Both the position numbers and the translations under genes were made by a program. Below the pieces are notes generated by a model. That model made no database searches. It saw only the letters and a list, made by a program, of their open reading frames with translations, and was not told where the DNA came from. Positions 46,375 through 57,763 of a stretch of DNA of 64,000 nt are shown here, piece by piece. Every line of letters starts with the position of its first letter. The first letter of the stretch is position 1. The DNA is from Zychaea mexicana (lineage: Eukaryota; Mucoromycota; Mucoromycetes; Mucorales; Lichtheimiaceae), in assembly GCF_025766255.1 (NCBI RefSeq), contig NW_026516692.1, forward strand, positions 1 to 64,000, given 5' to 3'.

Positions 46375-46392
46375 GTACTTTTTCGCGCAGTG

Positions 46393-47295
46393 TACTGGTT
46401 CCCAGACCTGCATAGACACGTCATTAGTTCGTATACCTGGTTGGTTAACGAAAAAAAAAGATCTTATGATTTTACTTACTAAAACCACTTCAAGTGATTC
46501 TGCTGTAATCGTGAAAACCCTTGTCCACACTGATTTGACCTGATCAAATGTCTTGTAGTCGTTTGAGCTTCCAACAATTTCGTTCTGCAAGCGATCGAGC
46601 AGAGCTTGCACGGCCAAAGATTCATTGTCTTCCACAAGGTCTTTTATAGTTTTGCAAACTAGTATCGAGAAAAAAGAGTTGGAATAAGAATTTTGACTGT
46701 GAACAGCTCTTTCATCAATCTTACCGACTCTCTTCCTATGAGTGCTTCTTTTATTCGTGGTTGCCATAGTAATGGTAATAAGCACGACATTTGCTAGGGA
46801 ACAGCTGTTTGCACCAGCCCACCTTGTGGAGTCCACATTAAGCCGCCCCACCCCTAATTTTTTTAAAAGCCAGCAGAGTGGCCTCCACATTAACTGCTTT
46901 GTCCGTTGTCCGTAACGCTTTTCGTTGCCATGGCAACCGTGTAACCAGCATTGTCTTCCAACTATCAAACGATCAAATGTGGCTTCACTGCTTACCCTCC
47001 AACATAGAATAAAGCTGTAAGCACAACAGAGTGTGTATATTAAAACCTTTTCTCTCTCTCTTTATCGCAGAACGTCACAATGTCAGTGAGCCACCCTGAA
47101 TTCTTTCCATGCCCATCTGATGCAGAAACCTTGCCATTTTTTTATCATGCTTTTGGTCAAGTTTTGGTGAGTGACGAGGTCGCGTAAGGAACAGCACAGG
47201 GGAATGGCGGATGGGGCGGGGTTGATCATGACTGGATCACACAAAACGAGTATCCATGGAAAGAACGCCGTACAGAGTTTCACTGAAACTCTTCC
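46393..47295 (-). repeat. giant inverted repeat, left arm (903 bp)
   Basis: Reverse complement of 47930-48832. Arm lengths are equal (903 bp) and internal landmarks are mirror-symmetric to the base: the ATG at 46767 is 374 nt from the outer end and 528 nt from the inner end, exactly as 48458 is in the right arm. All stretches I compared are identical. The outer end is 17 nt from the terminal repeat of transposon B. Confidence 0.92.
46480..46767 (-). pseudogene. duplicated first exon of an unknown gene (left copy, truncated)
   Basis: Starts MATTNKRSTHRKRVGKIDER and encodes the same residues as 48458-48745, followed by the same GTAAGT donor and the first five codons of exon 2 (VWEPV). At 46393 the homology stops and transposon B end sequence follows, so the remaining exons are missing. 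Confidence 0.8.
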
Positions 47296-47929
47296 CAACA
47301 TTTTTATTATTAAATAGGATTGGCATTTATTTATTAAAGGCGGCAGGCAGTTGGAAAAAGGACAGTAACATAAAAAGTAAGGTTTTATTATGTGGTGTGT
47401 TAAAAAGAACAGCAGCGTTGAAAAAGAGGGAAAAAAGTGTAAGTTTCTTATAACCGCGATTTGTTCTGGCTTTTGAATCTTTATAGATTAATGAAGATGG
47501 CAGTTAAGAAAAAGTCAGTGGCAAACTTGGAAATAGTATAGAAACCCGCTCATCTTAATGTATCCACTATTCTACAGTAACGAAAAGATATACTCCCTTC
47601 AAAAACGCATTAGTATCCCCTTCTTGCTTGCTCGTTTTCCTTATCCTTAAGAAGCAACCACCATAATAATATTGTTGTGTACTGCCGTTGTTCAGTAAGT
47701 GGATCAAATATATGCATGAAAAGGATAGGCCGCTGTAAGTAAAAACACATAATACTGCTATACATATGTCTCCCCTGCTTTCGTATTGTATTGTGCGTAA
47801 TTACCGGTCCTATTTTACATATAGGCGCTGAGTACATTATTAATGGTGAGCATCAGCAACCTTTGATAAGATGCATGATTTAAAATCTTGGGATGGCAGT
47901 TAGAAGCAAATCGTCACATAAGATGCGGC
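47296..47929. other. spacer of the giant inverted repeat
   Basis: A 634-bp unique spacer between the arms. No gene is supported and no strong internal symmetry is seen. Confidence 0.6.
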
Positions 47930-48832
47930 GGAAGAGTTTCAGTGAAACTCTGTACGGCGTTCTTTCCATGGATACTCGTTTTGTGTGATCCAGTCATGAT
48001 CAACCCCGCCCCATCCGCCATTCCCCTGTGCTGTTCCTTACGCGACCTCGTCACTCACCAAAACTTGACCAAAAGCATGATAAAAAAATGGCAAGGTTTC
48101 TGCATCAGATGGGCATGGAAAGAATTCAGGGTGGCTCACTGACATTGTGACGTTCTGCGATAAAGAGAGAGAGAAAAGGTTTTAATATACACACTCTGTT
48201 GTGCTTACAGCTTTATTCTATGTTGGAGGGTAAGCAGTGAAGCCACATTTGATCGTTTGATAGTTGGAAGACAATGCTGGTTACACGGTTGCCATGGCAA
48301 CGAAAAGCGTTACGGACAACGGACAAAGCAGTTAATGTGGAGGCCACTCTGCTGGCTTTTAAAAAAATTAGGGGTGGGGCGGCTTAATGTGGACTCCACA
48401 AGGTGGGCTGGTGCAAACAGCTGTTCCCTAGCAAATGTCGTGCTTATTACCATTACTATGGCAACCACGAATAAAAGAAGCACTCATAGGAAGAGAGTCG
48501 GTAAGATTGATGAAAGAGCTGTTCACAGTCAAAATTCTTATTCCAACTCTTTTTTCTCGATACTAGTTTGCAAAACTATAAAAGACCTTGTGGAAGACAA
48601 TGAATCTTTGGCCGTGCAAGCTCTGCTCGATCGCTTGCAGAACGAAATTGTTGGAAGCTCAAACGACTACAAGACATTTGATCAGGTCAAATCAGTGTGG
48701 ACAAGGGTTTTCACGATTACAGCAGAATCACTTGAAGTGGTTTTAGTAAGTAAAATCATAAGATCTTTTTTTTTCGTTAACCAACCAGGTATACGAACTA
48801 ATGACGTGTCTATGCAGGTCTGGGAACCAGTA
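47930..48832 (+). repeat. giant inverted repeat, right arm (903 bp)
   Basis: Mirror of 46393-47295. It contains about 530 bp of upstream DNA and exon 1, intron 1 and the first five codons of exon 2 of the gene at 48458-50433. The inner end begins GGAAGAGTTTCAGTGAAACT, itself a short palindrome (AGTTTCA/TGAAACT). Confidence 0.92.
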
Positions 48833-50433
48833 TGTTGGAACTCGATTCAAGAAAAGTTCAATGAAGACAAAACAGCCTTGTCATCATCCAAAAAAACAAA
48901 AGAATCAACAAACAGCAGTTCATTAACAACAAGGTTCCCAGAAGACGAAAAAAAACAATTATTAAAAAAGACATTCGACTCGTTGGATAAAAAAAAGTTT
49001 TGGATATTAGAGGCGACAATTAAGGAAGCTGCTGAATGCGATGAACAACCCGAATCTGTTGAGGAAAGGATGATGAAGTTTGCGTTGCAGTGTAATTTCC
49101 GTCAGTAAGTGTCATAAGAATGAGTTTACTTTGAAGTGTTTTCTCATTGTTTTTCATAGCCCTAGTTAATGGGGGGTAAACCCTAGTTTTATGTTTCTAG
49201 TAGAATTATAAATATGTAAAAAATTATAAGTAATATAATTCTTGAGTATTTATAAAAAAGAGTGAAATTAATTTTTTGTTTAAAAAATAATTTCTCAACC
49301 CCCAGGTTAATTCTCAACCCCGGGTTTATTCTCAACCATTATGTTTTGGAAAACCAGGCTAGACCTTTAGGTCGATGCCCGACAGAATCTTTGATTCTGG
49401 AGCTTGACGAGAATAATAAAATATCCTAAATTTACAGTTTACTGTAAAATTTATAGATATTGTTTATTCGCTAATCCTGGATCCTCGATACCAGCGATGA
49501 TAACTGGAATGATGTGTTTTCTCTGGAGGAGATGAAGGAGATCTGTAACACCGGCTGAACTCTGCTCCCTTCCATGGACGAACGTATTCAAGATCAGTTG
49601 GACGAATTCGCGAAATTGATATGACAAGCTGCTTGTTAATTGAGTGTCTTTTTAACGTGGTTAGTTCTATTCTCATTTCTTGTAGAAGACCACTGAGGAA
49701 GCATACAAGTTTGCGCAACAAATTAAACATGATCCCAGTGATGATCCGCTCTTGGCACGGTTCACGATGACGTTGTTGGCGTCATCCTTGCTATTCATTC
49801 AAAATGCCGATGTGGATGGCTTCATAGAGACAGATAAACAGTATAGAATGTTTGGATTCGTGATTAATATTTACGTTGGATCTGACATAGTAGTATCTAG
49901 GTAAGTAGCGTTAACTGCATCTAACTCTAAAGGACACATGACTTATTGACTATGTTATATATGAATATAGAAAAGAGAAAAGCAGTAAGGCAAACGCCAT
50001 TGCCACGAACAAGAAGTGCAAACTATCAGCTATAAATGAAGTCCAGAGAAGAGCCACTGGTCGTAAGAGGGATGCCGTTTATGTTGGAGGGAGGAGGGGA
50101 CTCGGTTGCATAGAGACAGGTAGCACTATAGACCAGACAAAAGAGTTAATGGATGGCTACATGAAAATGCCCATTGTAATGAAGGATATGCTGCTGCAAA
50201 TTGTTGAAGAAGCACCGTCACTATTACACGAAATTGATATCACAGGCTACGTTATCAGTGGTACGTAAAAACGAATAATTAATTTCTTGACATATAGCAG
50301 TATTCACTTACCATCTATAAACTGCTCAATAGGCGACCAAATCAGCTTGTTGGGAATGGACGTTCCAAAAGGGTACATTGCGCGGATCCGACGAACAAAT
50401 GCAATATCATTTCCAAGCAGCAACGACGATTTT
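48458..50433 (+). pseudogene. lineage-specific fungal gene of unknown function, multi-exon, 3'-truncated
   Basis: Exon 1 48458-48745 (MATTNKRSTHRKRVGK...), intron GTAAGT ... ATGCAG, exon 2 48818-49104 (VWEPVCWNSIQEKFNEDKTA ... MMKFALQCNFR), donor at 49105. An AT-rich, hairpin-bearing stretch follows (49140-49450). A later block at about 49468-49690 reads LDTSDDNWNDVFSLEEMKEI with two in-frame TGA codons. The next exon at about 49684-49900 reads KTTEEAYKFAQQIKHDPSDD. One at about 49972-50260 reads VQRRATGRKRDAVYVGGRRG, LGCIETGSTIDQTKEL and MPIVMKDMLLQIVEEAPSLL. The last at about 50333-50433 reads LLGMDVPKGYIARIRRTNA. From memory the exon pattern resembles a large uncharacterised mucoralean family. 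AT-rich plasmid-like DNA interrupts it at about 50434. Confidence 0.55.
49140..49455. other. AT-rich hairpin-bearing insert
   Basis: Repeated TTCTCAACCCC motifs (49290-49340) and hairpins ACCTTTAGGT, AGAATCTTTGATTCT (about 49383) and AAATTTACAGTTTACTGTAA (about 49429) lie between two exons of the gene above. The GAATC-loop-GATTC hairpin is shared with the island at 32.1 kb. Confidence 0.5.
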
Positions 50434-52700
50434 GTGGTATGGATGATTAAAATAGTTAGATAATTCATTTAGTTTAGGATGTACAACATATAATGATTTA
50501 TGAATAATTTTAGCTAATAACATTAATTCTTTACTTGTAATTAAAGTTAATTTTTTCTCATCTTTCAGTTTATAAAACATTTTCCCATCAGTTTTTTTAT
50601 ATATAGAAAAATGATCTTGAATTAATTGATCATAAATTTTCTTAATCTTAACTCTATATGAAATAGTTATTAAACTTCTTTTTACAATCTTTCTATTTAA
50701 TACTAAACCCTTTAATCTGGCATACTCTAGATCACATTCCTCTATTTTCTTAATTTCTTCATTAATAGGATTTAACATTGAACTATAAAGATTATTAGGA
50801 TCATCTTTCATATCAGATTCAACTAAATTACTTTACTAGCTAGATCAAAATCGGAAATCATTGCAGCTAAATGTTGCACACTATTATATGTTGCATCTAA
50901 ATAAATTGGTAATCTAGAAATAAAGCTCAATGGATCCTTATTATAACCTTGTAACTCAAAACAACAAGCTAAAAATAACATAGATTCATCAGCTTTTCTC
51001 CATAATCCTGAATTTAAATCTAAGATTTCTGAAAAATGTTGATCAACCTATTCTAATCTTTTGGTAATAGATAATTTACTTAATCTAAAAGCATTTGCTC
51101 CATAAACCTTTAATGAATTTAATTCTTTTTCAGATAATACATTACCTTTTTAAAAAAACAATAATGATCTTGCTAATTCACCACCTTGGAAATTTACTTC
51201 ACCCCCTTGGCAATAAACTCTTCCTCTCTAAGTCTAGAAAGAAAGTAAAATAAAATTGTTCAACATCTCTATAAAGTTTAGCAATAGTTAAAATTGAATC
51301 AATATATAAGAATTTACTATTATAAGATGTAATTTCAAATTCTTTTTCTTTATTATTCTTTTTAATAATCTCACTCATTTCAACTGTCTCCTTATGTAAT
51401 GTTCTAATAATTAAATCATCATTAAGTGGCAGATTCATTTGAAAATCTAATACTTTAAGATTAATATCGAAACTAATAGATGACATATAATTAACCATTT
51501 TAATTGTCATTTTATTTATAAATTTAATATTTGATTCAGTAAATCTTTTACTTCTAATTAAAGGATTAAAATTCTTAATTTTATTAGTAATATATCCACC
51601 ATATGTCTTAAATTCTTTGTTATCATTTAGTTCCCAATAAATAGGTGGATATACTATAGGTAATTCATGACCATTGATCATACCTGAATATTTAATATAG
51701 TTTTTCAATTGGTAACTAGGAATAATTTCTCTATGAGTTTTCTTACTTTTAACATCATATCGTTCTAAGATATTAAAAAGATCACTTGTCATATCTAAAT
51801 AGCTAATAACAGTACTACCAATATTAATAAAATTCTCTTCATTCATTGTAAAATTTTTCAAATATAAATTAAAAGTTACAATATCCTTAGATTTATCATC
51901 AACGTGTTTGATATATTTTTGATATAAACATTCTTTATATAAAGTTTCTCCTAATCTATGAAATAAAGTAGTAACTGATTGTTCTTTATTATCTTCATAT
52001 TTCATAATAAACGGGATTAACAAACTTAAAATCAAGAACAGCATCAAGGATTTATCTATTTCTTTAAATATAAAAATATATTTTTTGTTTCTAATATATT
52101 TTTCATTTTCAAAATACATTTTTAAGTCATCTTCTAACAACTTATAGTTATTTAAAAATATTCTAAACCCAGGATTTGTATTTAAGAAATCCTTAGACTT
52201 ACTCATTTTTTCTAGTTTTTTCAACCATGAAGAATGTAATTTTTCTTCTAAATTTAATCTTTTTCTTTAAGAGATAAAGTATCGTTTGATAAAATTTCTT
52301 TAATAATAATATAACCACTAGAATTTTCATTTGTAAGAGGAAAATCTTTTCCAGTGGTCCCCTGCTTTTTGCAGCCCCACTTTTTGCAGATCCTCAGTTT
52401 TTGCAGATTTTTTTGGAGCACACCTACTCATCACTTAATAAAATTGCAGTTTCCTCACTTTTTGCATTTTGCAGGCCAAAAATGGGGACCTGCAATTTTC
52501 CACTATGGAGGCTAGGTTACATCTAATGAATCTGCTGCAAATCTATTGGTTCCAATAGCATCTAGTCCTCAATGGTTTTATAAACTTGCTCAAATTCATA
52601 TATTGAATTATAAAAATTTTGATTTTGTCTAGATAAATATAAAAATAAATTGAAAATTGAATTTTAATATTTTGGCAATATCATTTTGTGTTTAGTGCGG
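50434..52700 (-). pseudogene. fossil single-subunit (phage/mitochondrial-plasmid type) RNA polymerase
   Basis: Minus-strand AT-rich coding DNA matches the order of T7-like RNA polymerase landmarks: a helical N-terminal half (52224-51700); ELPIVYPPIYWEL followed by YGGYITNK (about 51650-51570), like the PMVVPP/GGY block; FYFTFFLDLERK (about 51235), like the FDFRGR block; LPIYLDATYNSVQHLAAMIS (about 50917), motif A with its Asp; and LVLNRKIVKRSLITISYRV (about 50700), motif B with its Lys. Motif C is absent because the fossil stops at about 50434. There are frameshifts near 52265, 51205 and 50830, and stops near 51155 and 51050. Fungal linear mitochondrial plasmids encode such enzymes, as does the nuclear gene for the mitochondrial polymerase. 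The AT-richness favours a plasmid source, which is inference. Confidence 0.75.
52353..52504. mobile_element. 152-bp MITE-like insertion in the polymerase fossil
   Basis: A GC-richer block starting AGTGGTCCCCTGC and ending GGGGACC ... CCACT, with several direct copies of CTTTTTGCAG inside. AGTGG/CCACT form short inverted ends, and the GGTCCCC and GGGGACC motifs are inverted. AT-rich coding-like DNA resumes on both sides, so it looks like an insertion. Its superfamily cannot be assigned. Confidence 0.5.
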
Positions 52701-52865
52701 GTCCGGACTCAGGTCCACAGCATAGCGGGGACCCAATCTTGATATCCAGGAAAAAAAAAGAATTTTCGAAGCTTCGCCACTTTTCTTTTGTCAGGCACAT
52801 CTGTCAGATTCCGTTTCCTTCATCTCATTTCCATTCCTCATTAAATCGCTCACTATCTTAACAAC
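52701..52865. other. upstream region of Crypton copy 2
   Basis: The boundary between AT-rich island and GC-balanced DNA is at about 52700 (GCGGGTCCGGACTCAGGTCC). No further features. Confidence 0.4.
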
Positions 52866-55545
52866 ATGAGCAGAGGTCGTGGTAGCATTATTACTCCCGC
52901 TAGAAGAAGCACCGCCCGTTTGGCTAATCACCCGGGCCGTGTGGTGGCGAGTAATGGTGCCTCACCACGTCCTCTTTCTCTCCCTGTCCCTCCCCCTCTA
53001 CCACAGTATACTTCTTTCATGAGCTCGCAAATGGAGTATCAAGCTGCTGCTGAATCTGCTGCCTGAGCTACATACGAACAAGCACGAGGAAGCCGTCCGC
53101 AGAATACAGTTAGATCGTATTCTCCCAGGCAGGAAGAATTTCTCGAGTGGTGCCGAAGACGCTTTCCAAATGATCACACTAACCAGTTGATCGACGACAG
53201 AAAGCTTCATCTTTTTCTTGTGGAAGAGGTTAGCCACATATCTGTTCGCAATCTATATATGTACGCATGTCTTACAATTGTGTTCTTTTTAGGTCGTCTT
53301 TAGAGAGAAGCGTAAACCTGGAAGAAAGAGAAAAGAGCCAGAGAATTCTGTGCTGTCGCCCGCCTCGTCACCCGCTCCTACCATGCGTACCACCACCATG
53401 CCATCATCCTCGTCTGCTGCTGTTCTCTCGCCCGTCACCACCATCTTGCCATCATCGTCGTCGTCATCATCTGCTGCTCTACCTGTACGCGATGCTCTGG
53501 GTTATACCATTGAGCAACCTGTTGCACCTGATGCCCCCGCCCCCAAAGTCAAGCTTGCTACCGTTAAACAATACATTACTTCCATTGTCGATCTCCATTT
53601 TGAACAAGCCGAAACAGACCCTTGCTTCAATCGTCCGCATCCGCGTGGCCCGCTTGTTCATGCACTGGTTGATCATTTGAAAAGTGTGGAAAACGAGCTT
53701 AGTCGACAAAACTACGAAGACAGAGGCATGCGTACGACAGCAGATGGTTATTCGACATCAGCTGAGATGGAGCGTATTGTAGATCATTTTCTGGCCACCA
53801 ACAAGCAACAAGGACTGCGAAATTGCACTGCTTTTCTTCTGCAACACTATGGACTTCTATAGGGCGAAAGCGTTAGTATGATGAAACTTGCTGATCTACA
53901 AACGTTACTTCTTGAGCGCGAGGGTGTCACTGAATGTCATGCGTTGGTGATGGTGCTTAAGCAAGGAAAAACAAACCAAGAGGGCCGTGTGGAGTTTGCT
54001 GCTGCGATGCGTAACGCCAATGTTGTTATCTGTCCTTTGATGATGCTTCCTTTTATCTCTTTCATCGGTGGCACGTTGCTGGTGAGGCATTCCCTTATTT
54101 CCAAAGCAATCGAGATTGGTTCGACATCAAGCTCATCAGAGGCAGAGATCGCAACACGCAGTCCATTACGTATGATCGTCATCGCGAGTGTATTTTAGAA
54201 GCATTCAAGTCAGTCGGCATTTATAGTAAAGCAGTCACTCACGCTATGAGGGGTTCGTCAGCATGTATGGCAGAGATATCTGGAACGAGCGAAGAGTCTA
54301 TCCGGCGATTAGGTCGTTGGAATAATTCTGCTTTATCAACCAGTTATCTAACCAATTTGCCATATCTTGTGGACCATAGCAGGATTCACTAGAGAGGCTG
54401 GTCAATTCTACTTACCTCGTGCTGCTGTTACACCACCCCTTGAGCTTTGCAAGAAGGTTTTTCCTGAAGTCGATCGGTGGCGGGTGTTGCTGGATGCCAA
54501 ACAAGTGGAGGACTCGTGCACGGCTGATTCGTTTTTGCGTCTTCTTGTGCAGTTGCGTGTTGTATTTTTGCAAGATTCGGTTTTGATGAAAAAGCGCTGT
54601 CCAGGTCATCATTTGTGGCAAGATCCTTTGTATCTTGAATTTGAACGGTATGTGCTGGTGGACTACAGTCTTTCGTTTATATACTAATTATCCTTTTAAA
54701 ATAGTAATTTGAATCATGCACTTGAAAACAACGAAGAGCCCACTGATCTGTTACTTCAACATGCCGTGCCGATCATTGAAAATAGACTTGCCATCTTGCA
54801 ACAACAAATGGCTGCTCAGCAACAAGACACCAATCGCATCGTACAATCTTTCTCTAACGCCATACCCACTCTGGAAGCACTTGCGCAGCTTGCACCAAAC
54901 ATGAGTCATATAGGAGATATTGTACAGCATTGGGACTGCATCGTTAGCGGACAAGCGTCCTTAAGCATCACGCTCAACTTGGCAGGTCAGCAGCAGCAAC
55001 AACAACAGCAGCAGGAAGGTTGGGGCTCGGTTTCGCTCCCGTCCTCGTCCTCCTCCCTCCCATCCACCATGACAGCAACTGTGGCACTGCCATCAGCAGC
55101 ACCAGCGCCATCATCATCTTCGTCGTCGTCGTCAGCAGCACCAGTACCAACATCGTCATCATCATCGTCAGCAGCATCAGCACCAACTCATCACCATCAT
55201 CATCACCCCCAACAACAACAGCCCATATATCTATCCATGAACCGCACAAACGTCCAAACAATCCCACAATTATGGACCGAATGGTTTGACGGTTGGAATG
55301 GCGGCATGTCTGTGATTAGAATGGAAGAAGTGTACAAAACTGCATGGCGAAAAAGTGATTCAGACGGCAAATGGTTTCGTAGAAGACGAGCGATTATTCG
55401 GAAAGTTCAAGATTATATCGAAAGAAAAGGAATGCAAGAAAGAGTACCAGAAGTGTTGGACACTATACATAGACACTATCTCGCTGTCGGCATTACCTCA
55501 TTAGATTCACTATCGAAAGACTTATGTTTTTTTGATACACTTTAA
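52866..55545 (+). pseudogene. Crypton-like tyrosine recombinase with GCR1_C domain, copy 2
   Basis: ATG at 52866 (MSRGRGSIITPARRST). N-terminal KLHLFLVEE as in copy 1, intron with acceptor near 53293 (VVFREKRKPGRKRKEPE), Ser/Pro linker, core-binding region (VKQYITSIVDLHFEQAET), then HYGLL followed by TAG (53860-53862) and GESVS. Copy 1 has LLRSES here, so the stop sits exactly on the expected catalytic Arg. KQGKTN, THAMRGSSACMAEI (HxxR), IRRLGRWNN and a Tyr in TSYLTNLP follow in shifted frames. The C-terminal exon (54709-55545) has a Gln/Ser/Ala-rich linker and a clear GCR1_C DNA-binding domain (IPQLWTEWFDGWNGGMSVIR ... WFRRRRAIIRKVQDYIERKG). Another stop is at 53064. It is a well-preserved fossil. 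Confidence 0.85.
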
Positions 55546-57091
55546 ACTTTTTGTATATTCATTTCACCAGCTTGTTCTTTTTTTCACTCGCTAGCTTTCC
55601 CTTTGACATGCTTTTTTTCAACTTTCTAACATTGGCCTTGCTTGGCCATATTTTTTTTATTGTATTACTTTCATGTTGTGGTCTGTTGGCAATGATGGTT
55701 TTTGCCTCGCTTTTTTTTTCTTTTTAACTTTTGCTTGTTTCGTGGCCTTGTTTGGCCCTTTTTTTTTTCAAAGAATATATAACTTTTGTTTCGTGGGCTC
55801 ACGAGGCCTGTCCTAAAAATGATTGTCAATGGTTTGGAATAGGGAATGCTTATTATAGTACGTTTTCTGAAGCATGATGAAATGCATTTGATAAATTAGT
55901 TGCACTTGATGCAGAGCTTAAGATGTAGGAATTAGATTATATATATATACGCAGTACTGGATATGGCTCTAATTTTAGTAATTTAATAATGGACACTCGA
56001 GACGACTATGTATACCACGAACAATACATGGTTAGCAGCATGGCGATAATATATTACTAAATGAAGGCGATGTAGATTAGTTTTTCTCTCCAAAAATGTT
56101 CGTACTGCTGCAGATGTTGCGCTGGTTTTTCGCACCTTCCGCTGTCAAAATGCATTATGAATACATAAATCTTGAGCAGTTATCAAGGAAGGATAGTCAT
56201 TAGAACTTCTTATAGTTAGTTCATCGGTTGATAGCGTTTACAAAGTGGTTTTATAATCGTTGCAATGGCAGCAATAAGTTGCTGTTTATCATCAGTCAGG
56301 CAAAGAAAGGAACAAGATATGACATGTTCCTACACAACACTAACTATCTCTAACTAGTGTCTGTTATATGTTCAAAGTACAGGAAAGGAGAGAAAACATT
56401 TTTAATATCTCAAGCATAAATAGAACAGCGTATACCGTCCAATCCACTGAATCAATGTGCCATCTATACTAATGCTTTTTGAAAGCTATCAACAAGGTAC
56501 CTGACGAGACAGAAGAAAGATAGGGTTAGTCTGAAGTGTAGACACTGATGTTGGATCTATGTGTATGTTAGAGTGTAGTAGTTTTGCTAACACCATGGCA
56601 TCCATATCACTGTCATCTAACATTGAAAGTATTGGAGAGATCACTAAAATGTAGGCTCTTTGAGTGGTACAGTTGCTGTATGTAGCTAGCATGATACAAA
56701 TTACACGACCTAGAGCAGCTCATTCATTAAGAACAGCACGATTTAAGAAACTTATTCTGCAATCTCAGATGACATTAACCTTTCCTTGAATACATGGAAT
56801 CAATGCCCGGTTCATTTAAAGCATTTTGAAGGTTTTCTGTAATTATTCTAAAGATACCAAGCTCTTCTTTTATTAATAACAAGCAGGTTCACGCCTCTAC
56901 TTATAAAAACGGTCCCCAACAATTGATATTCGCAGATATCATTCGGTATAACTAATGATATCGCTGGATATCACTGTGGTCCTGCTATCGGGATTTCAAA
57001 AAATGGTGGACCTCAAGATTTTATACTTAAAAAAACAAAAAGTATTCTAGATTTAATAGAATTATTTATTATTTTTTAAGATAAAAAGAAA
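55546..57091. other. intergenic region
   Basis: The 3' flank of the Crypton is T-rich with repeated TTGGCC motifs (55620-55770). No gene is supported between 55800 and 57000. A 26-bp palindrome ATATCATT ... AATGATAT (56936-56961) has the layout of the element B termini and may be a relic end. Confidence 0.4.
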
Positions 57092-57517
57092 ATGGTCTGC
57101 TTAAACAAATATCTTCCATTTGATAAATTAAACTTAAAAAAAATATTATAATGGAATGAAACAATAAAAATAGAATTAGATAATAAAATAGATATAAAAA
57201 TTATTACATATATTAATAAAACAATTAAAAATAAAATTAGAGAATTATTTGATTCTAATCATTTTATATATAAAAATATAGAAAATAACTTTTGCACTTA
57301 TAAATATAGTAAAGGTAAAAATGAAGGGATGATTTGTTGTAAAAAGATAACAGCAAAAGGAAATAAAGATAAATTTGTATGCACTAAATATAACCCTGAT
57401 CATATTCCTGAAAGAAGAAAAAGGAAAAAAATAAATATTAATGGTTTATTTGAACCTAAGGTTCAACAAAATATAGATATTTGGCTAGATAAACCTTTGA
57501 TAAAATTAGTAAACTAA
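57092..57517 (+). pseudogene. AT-rich island protein with Cys/His motif (relative of 31346-31720)
   Basis: ATG at 57092 opens MVCLNKYLPFDKLNLKKIL and hits TAA at 57149. The same frame then continues to 57517. The helical middle is followed by CTYKYSKGKNEGMICCKKI and CTKYNPDHIPERRKRKK, the same arrangement as the ORF at 31.3 kb. Lys/Ile/Asn-rich. No function is known. Confidence 0.5.
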
Positions 57518-57763
57518 AGAATAATAAGAAGAAAATAATTAAAAAATTAAAGAAAAATAAAAAATTAAACATATATATTTTGGAAATATTAGGCAACTTG
57601 ATTTAAAAAACATTATGGATAAACTATTGAGGAACAACCTAATATTTATAAATTTGATATTATATTTCAGATTGTGATTATTTTTAAAATTAATATTTTT
57701 TTTTGAAACAAACTTTTTTTTGATATAAATGTTATTCTAAATAAATATAATTTTATTTATCTA
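57518..57763. other. AT-rich intergenic stretch
   Basis: Continuation of the AT-rich island. No gene. It ends abruptly at the Helitron 3' terminus. Confidence 0.4.

Larger units (their letters stand above)
35905..46376 (-). mobile_element. transposon B: two-gene Tnp2 element, interrupted by a MULE
   Basis: The left end reads ACATATCACAAGCTAATAAA followed by CAGGGTAATAT. The reverse complement of the right end (ending 46376) reads ACATATCACAGGCTTTAAAA followed by ACAGGGTGATAT, so the ends are inverted repeats. Extra palindromes with arms ATATCAC / GTGATAT lie at 35963-35992 and 36019-36046, and the right-end palindrome is 46345-46374. The gene content is that of element A in reverse orientation. 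A 3.6-kb MULE (42635-46255) sits between the transposase promoter side and the right end, which explains the 10.5-kb span. The left flank is gag and the right flank starts the giant inverted repeat. No target duplication was seen. Confidence 0.72.

Noticed and set aside
50434..52700. Piece of a true mitochondrial chromosome or a chimeric contig
   Set aside because: The segment is flanked on both sides by GC-balanced nuclear-type DNA, is itself decayed, and contains a MITE-like insertion, so an old integration is more likely. Read mapping would settle it.
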